Shown in pieces: positions 50,845 through 59,398 of a DNA stretch of 64,000 bases. The stretch spans positions 252,575 to 316,574 of the forward strand of contig NZ_KE383868.1 in NCBI RefSeq assembly GCF_000422505.1, read 5' to 3'. Under the pieces are notes generated by a model. The model did not search any database. It saw nothing but the letters and a program-made list of their open reading frames with translations, and had not been told where the DNA came from. A program made the translations under genes and the position numbers. Positions within the stretch are counted from its first letter, which is position 1. The number at the start of each line of letters is the position of its first letter. The stretch comes from Paenibacillus pinihumi DSM 23905 = JCM 16419. Its GTDB lineage: Bacteria > Bacillota > Bacilli > Paenibacillales > Paenibacillaceae.

Positions 50845-51159
50845 TTAACTTACCAGCTTCAAGCCAACAGCCGCTCCAAGCACCATCGCAATAAAAAGAA
50901 TTCTTAATGCATTCCGGGGTTCTCCATAGAAGATCATCCCCAGTATCGCTCCGCCGGATGCGCCGATCCCCGTCCACACAGCATAAGCTGTACCCATTGG
51001 GAGGGTTTCCATTGCCCAGGACAAGAAAAGGAAGCTTAGTCCGAACCCGGCGACCAGCATGGCGAAGGCTTGCCAGTTGCGGTCTTTGTATAATTTATTA
51101 ATCATCAGGACCCCGATCATTTCAAAAACGCCTGCCAGTATCAAAAATACCCAGTTCAT
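50845..51159 (-). CDS. ykkD: Guanidinium exporter subunit, SMR family (YkkD)
   Basis: A 104-residue four-helix SMR protein: EMIGVLMINKLYKDRNW and WAMETLPMGTAYAVWTGIGASGGAILGMIFYGEP, closing VGLKLVS. The conserved Glu in helix 1 (about residue 13) is present. This matches Bacillus YkkD/GdnD. Its start overlaps the YkkC stop by one base (TAATG). Under the guanidine-I riboswitch. Confidence 0.9.
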   Translation of the reverse strand: MNWVFLILAGVFEMIGVLMINKLYKDRNWQAFAMLVAGFGLSFLFLSWAMETLPMGTAYAVWTGIGASGGAILGMIFYGEPRNALRILFIAMVLGAAVGLKLVS

Positions 51160-51497
51160 TAGCTGCTCACCTCTTTCTTCTTCTCCTTGCTAAGCAATTT
51201 CAGACCAATGACGCCTATCAGCAGCAAGCCGATCAATGCAATCTTCGCAGCCTGAACCTCAGCATTGAACAACAGGATTTCTGCCAGCACTGTACCTGCT
51301 GTACCCAATCCGACAAACACGGCATATACCGTTCCGACCGGAAGAGTACGCGCAGCCATAATCATTAACGTAAAGCTGATAATAATTGCAATAATTGTGC
51401 CGGTCCATTCCAAAAAACTGGTTGCATGCTTCAAGCCAATAACCCAGCCCACCTCAAAAATGGCAGCAATTATTACTGCCGTCCAGGTTTTGTTCAT
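51159..51497 (-). CDS. ykkC: Guanidinium exporter subunit, SMR family (YkkC)
   Basis: About 112 residues, four helices: [27 protein letters not shown] and [26 protein letters not shown]. It matches Bacillus YkkC, which pairs with YkkD to export guanidinium. ATG 51497 is eight bases from GGGGAG. The GTG three codons earlier overlaps that box and is less likely. First gene after the riboswitch terminator. Confidence 0.9.
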   Translation of the reverse strand: MNKTWTAVIIAAIFEVGWVIGLKHATSFLEWTGTIIAIIISFTLMIMAARTLPVGTVYAVFVGLGTAGTVLAEILLFNAEVQAAKIALIGLLLIGVIGLKLLSKEKKKEVSS

Positions 51498-51548
51498 ACC
51501 TGCCACTCCCCTTCAATACAGTTTTTTATTAGCTTCTCCAGCGGAAAT

Positions 51549-51690
51549 AAAAATAAAAGCCCGGGAAATAGACTGCATGCATGCAGCTATCTCCCAGGCT
51601 TTTATCCCTCCGTGGCACAGTCCATTGGACTGCGGGCTTTCTCTCGGACCAGACCGGCAATTGCTTGCTGCGGAACCCTAGAAAGCCTTC
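51549..51690 (-). promoter_or_regulatory. Guanidine-I (ykkC class) riboswitch with terminator
   Basis: The minus strand carries the ykkC-RNA marks in order: CTAGGGTTCCGC (plus 51670-51681), GGTCCGAGAGAAAGCC (51635-51650) and CCACGGAGGGATAAAAGCC (51598-51616), followed by a terminator stem (AAAAGCCTGGGA with TCCCGGGCTTTT, plus about 51555-51604) and TTTTTATTT. The AAAAGCC strand is shared by aptamer and terminator, so guanidine binding would block termination and turn on ykkCD. Confidence 0.95.
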
Positions 51691-51707
51691 ATATGCTATT
51701 TCACTAT

Positions 51708-51735
51708 ATTATACACAATGAAAAAGCGCCGTCAA
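51708..51735 (-). promoter_or_regulatory. Promoter of the guanidine riboswitch-ykkCD transcript
   Basis: Minus strand TTGACG (plus 51730-51735), 16-bp spacer, TATAAT (plus 51708-51713). Transcription would start near 51701, just before the aptamer. The -35 lies three bases after the stop of the upstream MFS gene. Confidence 0.8.
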
Positions 51736-51738
51736 TAA

Positions 51739-52962
51739 CTAATTTTTCCTTTTCACCAAACGATACATGACGATAAAACCAATGATTCCAAGCACGGACA
51801 TGCCCGCTCCGACGAGGTACATCACTTGCGGACCCATCTCCTGAAACAGCCAGCCGCCGGCAATGCCAGCCACGATTCCGGATAACCCGCCCCAAGTCAG
51901 CGCATAGGCTGCCTGGCCGCTTGAACGGAATTCAGCCGGCACTAACATTGAGGTCAACTGGGTGCCGATGTAATAATAACCGCCAAAGGTAAGGCAATGC
52001 AGTCCTTGAATCCATACGACCATATACGGATCGGCCACGGCGGACATCAGCAGCCAGCGAAGTGTGAATAAGCCGCTGATGATGATCAAACCTGCAACCA
52101 TGGTGCTGACATTCCGCTTCAAATAGCGGTCGAGCAGCAAAAAAATCGGAATCTCAAAGATCGACGACAAAAAAGCAGACCAGCCGATTAACGCTTCTTT
52201 ACCTCCCATTTCCGAAATAAAGATGGCGACGAAGGTCATATTCATCGAGTTGGGCACGGAAATCAGCACGCCAAGCAAAACCAGCATTAAAAAGGCGCGG
52301 TTGGTAAATACTTTTCCGTAACCGGAGTTGGAGAATCCCTCTTTCTTTTTGCTCTCTCCCTTGGGCAAGGCTAGCGCAAAGCCAATTGAAACCAGCATAA
52401 GCAGGGTATAAACGACCCACAGCCGATTAACCCCGAGAGCGGCCACAGCAGGCCCGCTTCCGACCGCGAGCAGCGCCCATCCTAACGATCCCCACAGCCT
52501 GAATGCGCCGAACTTATGGCGTGTTCCCTCAATACTGTTTAAGATCAGACTGTTGGTTTGCGAAAAGAGAGGCATCTGAAAGAAAAAGAACACCAGCATT
52601 GCCCCATAAATAAACGGGATGCTTCCGAGCTGGAATACGGCCTGCATGACCAGAAGATTGCCAATCAGCATGAGCAACAGCATACGCTTGATATTGCGCA
52701 GCCGGTCGCTCCAGTATCCCCAGAACGGATTGGCCAGCAAAGAGATGAACGGTCCTCCGGCCAGCAGTGCGCCAATCTGGATTTTGGACATGCCGATCCC
52801 TTGCAGGTAAAGCGGAAAATAGGTGCTGTATACGGCAATCGCCCCATAGACGAAGAAATTAAAAGCCTTAATCGTGCCTGCCGAGCGTATTTCCGCTTGG
52901 GTATCCGCCCGGCTTGGGGGCAATTTCCCTTCCTGTTCCGGTGGCGCAGCTACAGAAGACAT
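51739..52962 (-). CDS. MFS transporter (LacY-like MFS_1 family)
   Basis: About 407 residues, 12 helices. The opening KAFNFFVYGAIAVYSTYFPLYLQGIG and GALLAGGPFISLLANPFWGYWSDRLRN (loop 2-3 MFS signature) and HKFGAFRLWGSLGWALLAVGSG match the PF12832 group. ATG 52962 has AAAGGAG nine bases before. First 25 residues are a hydrophilic Pro/Glu-rich tail. It lies 21 bp after the Gfo/Idh/MocA gene in the same direction and may transport its sugar substrate. Confidence 0.85.
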   Translation of the reverse strand: MSSVAAPPEQEGKLPPSRADTQAEIRSAGTIKAFNFFVYGAIAVYSTYFPLYLQGIGMSKIQIGALLAGGPFISLLANPFWGYWSDRLRNIKRMLLLMLIGNLLVMQAVFQLGSIPFIYGAMLVFFFFQMPLFSQTNSLILNSIEGTRHKFGAFRLWGSLGWALLAVGSGPAVAALGVNRLWVVYTLLMLVSIGFALALPKGESKKKEGFSNSGYGKVFTNRAFLMLVLLGVLISVPNSMNMTFVAIFISEMGGKEALIGWSAFLSSIFEIPIFLLLDRYLKRNVSTMVAGLIIISGLFTLRWLLMSAVADPYMVVWIQGLHCLTFGGYYYIGTQLTSMLVPAEFRSSGQAAYALTWGGLSGIVAGIAGGWLFQEMGPQVMYLVGAGMSVLGIIGFIVMYRLVKRKN

Positions 52963-52983
52963 GAAGCACAACTCCTTTGCGAA

Positions 52984-54126
52984 TTAGAGGGTAACGGCCT
53001 GGGAGACCGACAAAGCATCCACCTCATCAGCCGTCACTTCACGATCCTCTCCATCTGACAAGTAAATCCCTTCACTAATGAGCATCGTTCTGAGCGCAAT
53101 GCCAGCGGTATCCAGCAGCGGCACCCGCCCCTGCAAGGCAGCGATCCAGTGATGCTGTGAGGAATCATACGCATCTTCATGCTCACGGAGGCGGTGCCAG
53201 CGTAAATCCATCAGATCCAGGTTAATCGTACTGTCGATATCCATATCGCTTACCGTTGTATGATACGTAAACGGAACCTTCTCCCCGCCCGGCCCTTCCG
53301 ACGGCAGCTTAAGTCCGCCTTGCGAGCCAAAAACGGTTCCTCCTTCAAAGCCCCCTGCATGAATGGCCCATGCTTCAATCAGATCGAGTGTCAGACCGCC
53401 CTTGAATTTGATCAGGCCGATGCCAAGCTCCTCTACGTTGAATCCGCTCTGCTGTCTGCGGTCCTCCAGCATATCAAGCTCCTGATATACTTTGCCGCTA
53501 ATTCGCGTTACTTCCGGATTTCCAAGCAAATAAAGCATCTGGGCAATGTGGTATACGCCCATATCCAGCAGCGCACCACCAGCAGCCGTTTCCTTGCGGG
53601 TAAAATGAGGGGTGCCGTAGCCGTCTACAAACGGGCGGTTCCTCCGCCGGAATCCGGTTGATCTTGCATGATACAACCTGCCGAGCTTGCCGTCGTCAAT
53701 GAGTGTCTTGGCCGCTTTTGTTTCCTTGCGGTATAACGTTCCAAGCTGGATATGAAGCATTTTACCCGTTTCATTCGCGGCTTGAACCATCGCTTTGCCG
53801 TCTGCATATGAACCGGCAATCGGCTTTTCACAATAGACATGCTTGCCCGCGCGCAATGCTTCAATCGTAACCGGAGCATGAAAGTTGTTGTGCAGACAGA
53901 CATCTACAGCATCCAGATCGTCTCTTTCCAGCAGCTTGCGAAAATCCGTATACGTATGAGGAATGTTGTAAAGCTCTCCTACCCGCTTGACCTCCTGCTC
54001 ATAGATATCACAAGCGGCTACGACCTGCGCCCCCGGAATATCCTTATAGCGGTCCAGATGCATTTTGCCGATTTGACCCGTGCCAATAAGTCCAATGCGA
54101 ATTGGCGCTTGCGCTTGAGTGTTCAT
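52984..54126 (-). CDS. Gfo/Idh/MocA-family sugar oxidoreductase
   Basis: A 380-residue NAD(P)-dependent enzyme: GLIGTGQIGKMHLDRYKD (Rossmann motif), VDVCLHNNFHAPVTIEALRAGKHVYCEKPIA (the EKP motif, Lys near residue 100), and GGALLDMGVYHIAQMLYLLG (Asp-x-x-x-His active site). These oxidise or reduce sugars or inositol at a ring hydroxyl. The GGGAGG box is 12 bases from ATG, which is long. Between an isomerase and an MFS transporter, all on the minus strand: probably one catabolic unit. Confidence 0.9.
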   Translation of the reverse strand: MNTQAQAPIRIGLIGTGQIGKMHLDRYKDIPGAQVVAACDIYEQEVKRVGELYNIPHTYTDFRKLLERDDLDAVDVCLHNNFHAPVTIEALRAGKHVYCEKPIAGSYADGKAMVQAANETGKMLHIQLGTLYRKETKAAKTLIDDGKLGRLYHARSTGFRRRNRPFVDGYGTPHFTRKETAAGGALLDMGVYHIAQMLYLLGNPEVTRISGKVYQELDMLEDRRQQSGFNVEELGIGLIKFKGGLTLDLIEAWAIHAGGFEGGTVFGSQGGLKLPSEGPGGEKVPFTYHTTVSDMDIDSTINLDLMDLRWHRLREHEDAYDSSQHHWIAALQGRVPLLDTAGIALRTMLISEGIYLSDGEDREVTADEVDALSVSQAVTL

Positions 54127-54202
54127 ACGTATTGACAGCCTCCCGTTCCATTATGAAGTTGCTGGTTCATGCTCAATAATTCCAGTTGCCTATGCCTGCG
54201 TA

Positions 54203-55006
54203 TTAAGAAGCCGAATCCGATATAATCTTCTTCACCTTGCTGATAAGAAGCTCCATCTCAAGATACTGGTTGCTTGGAGCATTATGCTCGATCCCCCAAT
54301 AGCCGTCATACCCCGCTGCCTGTAGTAGCCTGATCTTGCCGGCAGCATCAGGCAAATCGGCCGTACCCGCGTCGAAATGCGTATGCACTACCCATGGGGC
54401 AACAAGCGCATCGCCCTCAGCCTGGTCTTCCCTCCATCTGTTGATATGAAGCAATATGCCATAGGACGGATGATCGACGGCTTCCGCAAGCCGTTTCATT
54501 TCTCGCGGGAGCAGCGAAGCGCCCATATGATTTTCCGGCCCGATTGTGTAACCATTATCCGCCGCGCGCTGCGCATACTCCTGATAGCGTTTGACAACGC
54601 ATTCAAATTGTTCCTCGCTCATGGGCTCAGCCTCTTTAAAGGAGCCTCCCGTATCGAGTCTGACCGTCTTTGCGCCGAGAATTTCTGCTGCACGCAGATG
54701 TTTGATCGCATTCTCATGGAGCAACTTTCGCATATCCGGGTCCGGGTCCCATATGTGGGCGCCGTCGATGGCGAAATTGACAACCGTCATTTCTTTTTCA
54801 TCCAGCGCTTCACGAATTTTGCGAATATAGCTTTCATCAGCGAGTGTCATGATTGGACTGGCGCTGCGGTCGATGAAAAATCCGTTCCACAGGTCCACTG
54901 TATCCAGCCTGTAGCGGTATTTAACCGCTTCCAAATATCCGAATATGTCCATCTTGCCTTCCAGGTATGTGTTGTTGAACGAATAGCCTCCAATCGAAAT
55001 CTTCAT
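54203..55006 (-). CDS. Sugar phosphate isomerase/epimerase (TIM barrel)
   Basis: About 267 residues. Xylose-isomerase-like barrel: MKISIGGYSFNNTYLEGKMDIFGYLEA, GPENHMGASLLPREMKRL (Glu ligand), VVHTHFDAGTADL (His, Asp) and DGYWGIEHNAPSNQYLEME. ATG 55006 lies eight bases from GGGAGG; a longer upstream frame lacks a box. First gene of the isomerase-dehydrogenase-MFS set. A similar isomerase is at 15365, but the two are distinct. Confidence 0.85.
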   Translation of the reverse strand: MKISIGGYSFNNTYLEGKMDIFGYLEAVKYRYRLDTVDLWNGFFIDRSASPIMTLADESYIRKIREALDEKEMTVVNFAIDGAHIWDPDPDMRKLLHENAIKHLRAAEILGAKTVRLDTGGSFKEAEPMSEEQFECVVKRYQEYAQRAADNGYTIGPENHMGASLLPREMKRLAEAVDHPSYGILLHINRWREDQAEGDALVAPWVVHTHFDAGTADLPDAAGKIRLLQAAGYDGYWGIEHNAPSNQYLEMELLISKVKKIISDSAS

Positions 55007-55190
55007 GCTTATCGCCTCCCTAATGCAAGTATATGGTCTTCTCTCTTGATTATAATGAAAGTTTTTTGACAGGGACAGGTGGTGATTTCTACGATTTAGG
55101 GGGACTTTTCTCAGAACCATGTCTAAAATAGATCAAAAATGGTTAATTTTTTAAATTAAAATTTGTATGGTGCGAAAATACAATCGTAAT

Positions 55191-55351
55191 ATGGCTGATC
55201 AGCAAATCGTAGGAATGACCTTGGATTCCTTTTGCAGACGGAGTAGCGTTTTGGTGCATTTGCGGGAGTTGAGGTAGTGTATTCCAACGGGTCTTTAAAA
55301 AGTGCTGTAACTAACTATTATTCAACAGCAGGTACAAGTTATTGGCGTTAG
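55191..55351 (+). pseudogene. Degenerate small protein gene
   Basis: Three overlapping frame segments join into one protein-like text if two one-base shifts are allowed: MADQQIVGMTLDSF from ATG 55191, then ADGVAF, then GAFAGVEVVYSNGSL and on to TNYYSTAGTSYWR before TAG 55349-55351. A perfect 17-bp hairpin terminator follows 13 bp later, as after a real gene. Family not recognised. Chance is possible. Confidence 0.35.
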
Positions 55352-55364
55352 GAAGCTTCCCATA

Positions 55365-55403
55365 TTAGAACAAAAAGGACCCATTAGGTCCTTTTTGTTC
55401 TAA
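55365..55403 (+). terminator. Strong hairpin terminator
   Basis: TTAGAACAAAAAGGACC (55365-55381) pairs perfectly over 17 bp with GGTCCTTTTTGTTCTAA (55387-55403), loop of five bases. The nearest upstream plus-strand gene is only the degenerate segment at 55191-55351. Confidence 0.75.
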
Positions 55404-55607
55404 TGATAATAAAGTATTATCTATATAACATAATATCTACCAGGAGCCAGAATCCGATTCCAAACTCTGTTTCCCGTCTACGCTCTTACAGTAAATCGTG
55501 GTGCAGCCATATTCTCCATCAGCACCTCTTAAACAGTGAAATTTAAAAATCCTGAGAATGAGCGAGAAAACAGATGACATTACTTTATATTGGAAGGAAT
55601 AATTAAA

Positions 55608-56021
55608 GTGAACAAAATATTAATTAGATATTCTTTATTTGCTATTTTATTCATCGTTATCTTGTTAGGTTCAATATATTTCTTTCAGCAAATTAAATGT
55701 CCTGAATTACTAGTGAAGGACACTATTGAAAAATCTATTGGAGGTAAGCTTAATGATTTGGAAATAAGTGAAGAAAGTAAAAATACACTGTACTCTTTCT
55801 TTAGTAATATAGCGCCCTCTAATCATATTCAAAGCTCCATAAAGTTGATCAATAAAACGAATAGAGTCAGTGAGTTTTTAATAAGCATTGAACAAATTAA
55901 TTATACGGATAACAATGATGTGCTCAATGTTATCCATGGTAATATACGAATTGAAATCAATCATTCATCCTTTTTTCAATGTCATATTTCGAATATAGAA
56001 ATACTAAAAAAATTTGAATGA
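55608..56021 (+). CDS. Membrane-anchored protein of unknown function
   Basis: About 137 residues. A single N-terminal hydrophobic helix (LIRYSLFAILFIVILLGSIYFF) precedes an extracytoplasmic domain of about 105 residues rich in Ile, Ser and Asn (IKLINKTNRVSEFLISIEQINYTDNNDVL). No lipobox. Start is GTG 55608 with GGAAGG ten bases before; a TTG six codons earlier overlaps that box. Composition is more AT-rich than the neighbours. No family recognised. Confidence 0.65.
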   Translation: MNKILIRYSLFAILFIVILLGSIYFFQQIKCPELLVKDTIEKSIGGKLNDLEISEESKNTLYSFFSNIAPSNHIQSSIKLINKTNRVSEFLISIEQINYTDNNDVLNVIHGNIRIEINHSSFFQCHISNIEILKKFE

Positions 56022-56140
56022 GATCTTAGTCAAAGGAATCAATGTCCGATCATCACTCATAATGGTAACGCGGAACGAAGCTAAATAGTTAATTCAACGC
56101 TTATCTTTGGAATGTATCTTTGGACTCTATATCTGCTTCA

Positions 56141-56818
56141 TTACATGTCAATCAGCACGCCATCCTGCAGCCGCAGCACACGGTCGCACCATTCCAGCAT
56201 TCGTTCATCATGCGTAACCATAACCGCCGCCTTGCCTTCCTGTTTGACTTCATCGGCAATCATGCTGACGACCTCCCTGCCCCGCTTATAATCCAGGCTG
56301 GCAGTCGGCTCATCCGCGAAAAGGATTGCCGGTTTGTTCATCCAGGCTCTGGCAATAGCTACCCGCTGCTTCTCCCCGCCGGACAACTTCTCAGGGTAAT
56401 GATCCCTTCGCTCCCAGATTCCGAGCCGCTTAAGCAAGTAGGATGCCCGTTCCCGTGACTCTTTCGCATCAAGCTTTGCCAGTTTGGCCACATAGTGCAG
56501 TTGCTCTTCCACCTTCAGGTACGGCAGAAGCTGGGCGCTTTGAAACATAAATCCGATCTTTTCCAGCCGCAGCCGGGTCAGCTCCCCCTTGCTTTTGTCC
56601 TTGAGCGATTCGCCGTCGATGGCCACTTCGCCGCTTGTGGGGGTAAGCAGCGCTCCTGCGATGGACAAAAAGGTGCTCTTCCCTGAGCCCGATGGACCGA
56701 GCACCGCTACGAATTCGCCGCCTTTGACCTCGAGATTGAGCTTGTTCAGAACGGACATTGTAGCTGCACCGTCCCCATAGGTTTTCGTTACCTGCTTCAT
56801 AATCAGTTTGGCACTCAT
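56141..56818 (-). CDS. ABC transporter ATP-binding protein (LolD/MacB type)
   Basis: A 225-residue ATPase: Walker A GPSGSGKST (42-50), signature LSGGEKQRV, Walker B ILFADEPTASLD, switch His in VMVTHDERM. LolD-type domains pair with an FtsX-like permease. It follows the permease gene by ATGA overlap. The pair probably exports a peptide or acts as a mechanotransmitter. Confidence 0.92.
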   Translation of the reverse strand: MSAKLIMKQVTKTYGDGAATMSVLNKLNLEVKGGEFVAVLGPSGSGKSTFLSIAGALLTPTSGEVAIDGESLKDKSKGELTRLRLEKIGFMFQSAQLLPYLKVEEQLHYVAKLAKLDAKESRERASYLLKRLGIWERRDHYPEKLSGGEKQRVAIARAWMNKPAILFADEPTASLDYKRGREVVSMIADEVKQEGKAAVMVTHDERMLEWCDRVLRLQDGVLIDM

Positions 56819-57942
56819 GCGTTCGCCCTCCCTATCGCTTCCAGTGCATCTACCTTGGCAACCCGTATGACCGACACCAGCGACCCGAGCAAGGACATGC
56901 CGATGAACAACAGACTCGTCCCCACGATCGTAAGCGGCTCAAGACGGAATGGCATCGAAGCCGGGAGCGCCATATTCATGCCCAGTACAAGCAGCAGACT
57001 TACGGCAAGGCTTCCTGCAGACAGAATCATAACTTGTCCCACTACACTCCAGCCGAGGTAGGACATTTTGGTTCCCATCGCTTTCAGAATACCGAACTGG
57101 CTGGTCTTCTGAATGGTGATGACGTAGAAAAATACAGCCAGTACGAAGGCAGCAATGACAAACAGAAATACAATCATCATCATCAGCGAGCCCTGCTCCT
57201 CGGAGTATCCCGGAATGCTGGAGACTGCTTGCTGCCTGGTTATCACTTCGGCATGATTAAGCTTCCCTGACAGTTCTGCTGCCTGCTCGGCAGTGATATG
57301 GAGTGCAATCACATTAAAGGAAGCCGCCGCCCCCTGGCCGCCCGCTGTCCCCTGTCGAAATTCAAGCCAATCCTGCGGATTCATATAGACCACCGGCGTA
57401 TGGCTGAATGAGCTGTTTTTCACAAAACCGGCGATCTGAAAGCTCTTCCCTGTTGACTGGTCTGTAATGAAACTGCCAATTTTCACGCCTAAGCGCTCCA
57501 GCTTCTCATCGGCAATTACCTGTCCTTTTGTCTCGTTTGTGATTCGCTCACCTTTCACACCTGAAGGAGCAAGCAGGCCATTCATATCGACTGCAAAAAA
57601 GGTAACATCCGCTTTTAATCCTTTATCTCCTGCCGCTCCGGCATCTGCGGTAATCGTGCTCATTTGCAGAGACAGCGGCGTAGCACCTTCTTCTCCTGCA
57701 ACGGATCTGGCCACCTTCAGCTCCTGTTCCCCCAGCATGGATCTTCTGAAAATATGTCCGGCATCCTCCTGGACCGCGAAATAGCCGGCAGGCATATTCT
57801 CGACGGCAGAAATATTCGCATTGGCCAGCCCTTTGGCCAGTCCGGTTACGAACAGCACCAAAAAGGAGACCAGGAGCATAATAACCAGAATAAGCATATA
57901 TCTGGCTTTCGCATGCCGCATTTCCCGTAAAGCTAAAAACAT
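56815..57942 (-). CDS. ABC transporter permease, FtsX/MacB-like
   Basis: A 375-residue membrane protein. One N-terminal helix (LILVIMLLVSFLVLFVTG), a large extracytoplasmic domain (residues about 45-250), then three C-terminal helices with the FtsX motif (QKTSQFGILKAMGTKMSYLGWSVVGQ) and a closing VIRVAKVDALEAIGRANA. This is the MacB/DevC four-helix layout. First gene of the pair. A plus-strand hydrolase lies between it and a two-component system (59399-61467) that may regulate it. Confidence 0.88.
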   Translation of the reverse strand: MFLALREMRHAKARYMLILVIMLLVSFLVLFVTGLAKGLANANISAVENMPAGYFAVQEDAGHIFRRSMLGEQELKVARSVAGEEGATPLSLQMSTITADAGAAGDKGLKADVTFFAVDMNGLLAPSGVKGERITNETKGQVIADEKLERLGVKIGSFITDQSTGKSFQIAGFVKNSSFSHTPVVYMNPQDWLEFRQGTAGGQGAAASFNVIALHITAEQAAELSGKLNHAEVITRQQAVSSIPGYSEEQGSLMMMIVFLFVIAAFVLAVFFYVITIQKTSQFGILKAMGTKMSYLGWSVVGQVMILSAGSLAVSLLLVLGMNMALPASMPFRLEPLTIVGTSLLFIGMSLLGSLVSVIRVAKVDALEAIGRANA

Positions 57943-58206
57943 ACATCATCTCCCCTTCCACATCTGTATGGCTTTAGTTTAGGAAGCGAAAATGAACGGA
58001 AAATGAATTTTAGATTACAATCCCGGCACTCAATCTCTCCGCCCATAAGCAGCAGGTCCGCAGCAACCATATCGCCGGCAGAGGCTGCATGGTGTGCTAA
58101 TATCAAACCCCGGCACAATTTATCCGTGAATATAAGAGGTTTACAGACTGTCGCCATTGATATTCGCTTGATTCCGGAGGGGAATTAATGGTATCTATAG
58201 AAATGT

Positions 58207-59313
58207 ATGAATTGTTCTTGGGGGCGGTTATTCATGAGAATCGGCAGAAGTGTACGCATGATGACAGATACAAATCGGGCTAATCCTTTTACGGAAGATG
58301 CAACAAAACGGCGTTTTATGATCAGCATTTATTATCCGTCTGTGGATTCAGCCAGCTTGGATCACGAACCTGTATATCCCGAATTGTTTGATCCCGGCTT
58401 GGAGATTGCGGCTGAATTTTTTAAAAATATGGGCGTTGATTTCTCCTATTTGAACACTTTAAAGACAAACGTCCATTTAAATGCCAGAATAGCAAGTGAA
58501 GCTCTGTACCCGGTCATTATTTATTCACCTGCATTTGGCATAGAAAGAGATATGTATTGGTTTAATGTTTCCAATCTTGTGATAAATGGATTTATTGTGC
58601 TGACTGTCGGAGCAACTTTTGATTCGGTATTTACCGTTTTTCCTGATGGCGGACATGCACCCCAACTAAAGCCGCTGGCTGATCTGCAAAACGATGATTT
58701 CGTGGAGTGGGATAAGTTAACAGACGTCAGAACCCGGGATATCCATTATGTCCTGCATGCTTTGAACGAACTAAATACCACCGACCCGCTGCTGCAAAAT
58801 AAATTGGATGTACAGAGAATTGGTCTAATCGGACATTCCTTGGGCGGGGCGGCAGTATTCAGATCCTTAAACAATAACGGGCTTATTAAAGCAGGAATTT
58901 TAGCAGATCCAAGCCTTCATCTTCTGGGTTCCGGTATTTCACGGGTTACTACGCCTGTGATGCTTATGCGGCAGCACTCCTCCACTTATGAGATGCTAAT
59001 AAATGACGGCTGGAATGAAGTCATGGCTCGTAGAACAATGGAAGGCCAGCAGTATTTGGCTCGTGTTCTGGAGGGTTACAAATCCTTTATTAAGGTCAAT
59101 GGAGCTAATCATATTACTTTCAGTGATGTTCCGATTCACTTTAATGAGGCTGATATCGCAATTAGGCATCAGGTTATTAATACGGCTATTATTTCTTTTT
59201 TCAATGAATTTGTTTTGGAGCAAAAAGGGGCATACACCAAGACAATCGACCAACTCCCTGGTACTGAGCCAATAGATGGCATGGGTATAAGTGTCCGCAG
59301 TAAGCATCGGTGA
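58207..59313 (+). CDS. Alpha/beta hydrolase, PAF-acetylhydrolase-like; 5' end disturbed
   Basis: A 368-codon frame with a GHSLGG nucleophile elbow (LIGHSLGGAAV), upstream RTRDIHYVLHALNEL and a His in NGANHITFSD; this is the platelet-activating-factor-acetylhydrolase-like family. The frame begins at MNCSWGRLFMRIGRSVRMM but has no ribosome site. A good GGAGGGG site precedes ATG 58188, whose frame ends after 32 codons at 58283. Removing one G from the five-G run 58220-58224 would join MVSIEMYELFLG to the hydrolase. So the true gene probably starts at 58188 with a frameshift, an error or a variable G tract. Confidence 0.7.
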   Translation: MNCSWGRLFMRIGRSVRMMTDTNRANPFTEDATKRRFMISIYYPSVDSASLDHEPVYPELFDPGLEIAAEFFKNMGVDFSYLNTLKTNVHLNARIASEALYPVIIYSPAFGIERDMYWFNVSNLVINGFIVLTVGATFDSVFTVFPDGGHAPQLKPLADLQNDDFVEWDKLTDVRTRDIHYVLHALNELNTTDPLLQNKLDVQRIGLIGHSLGGAAVFRSLNNNGLIKAGILADPSLHLLGSGISRVTTPVMLMRQHSSTYEMLINDGWNEVMARRTMEGQQYLARVLEGYKSFIKVNGANHITFSDVPIHFNEADIAIRHQVINTAIISFFNEFVLEQKGAYTKTIDQLPGTEPIDGMGISVRSKHR

Positions 59314-59330
59314 ACCATTTCGTTGAACAA

Positions 59331-59380
59331 GCAAAAAGCGTACGAAGAGGATTAGACCTGTCTTCGTACGCTTCTGTTTT
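59331..59380. terminator. Bidirectional terminator between hydrolase and histidine kinase genes
   Basis: AAGCGTACGAAGA (59336-59348) pairs perfectly with TCTTCGTACGCTT (59361-59373). A and T runs flank both sides. Confidence 0.8.
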
Positions 59381-59398
59381 CTGTTATTGTAATTTCAC

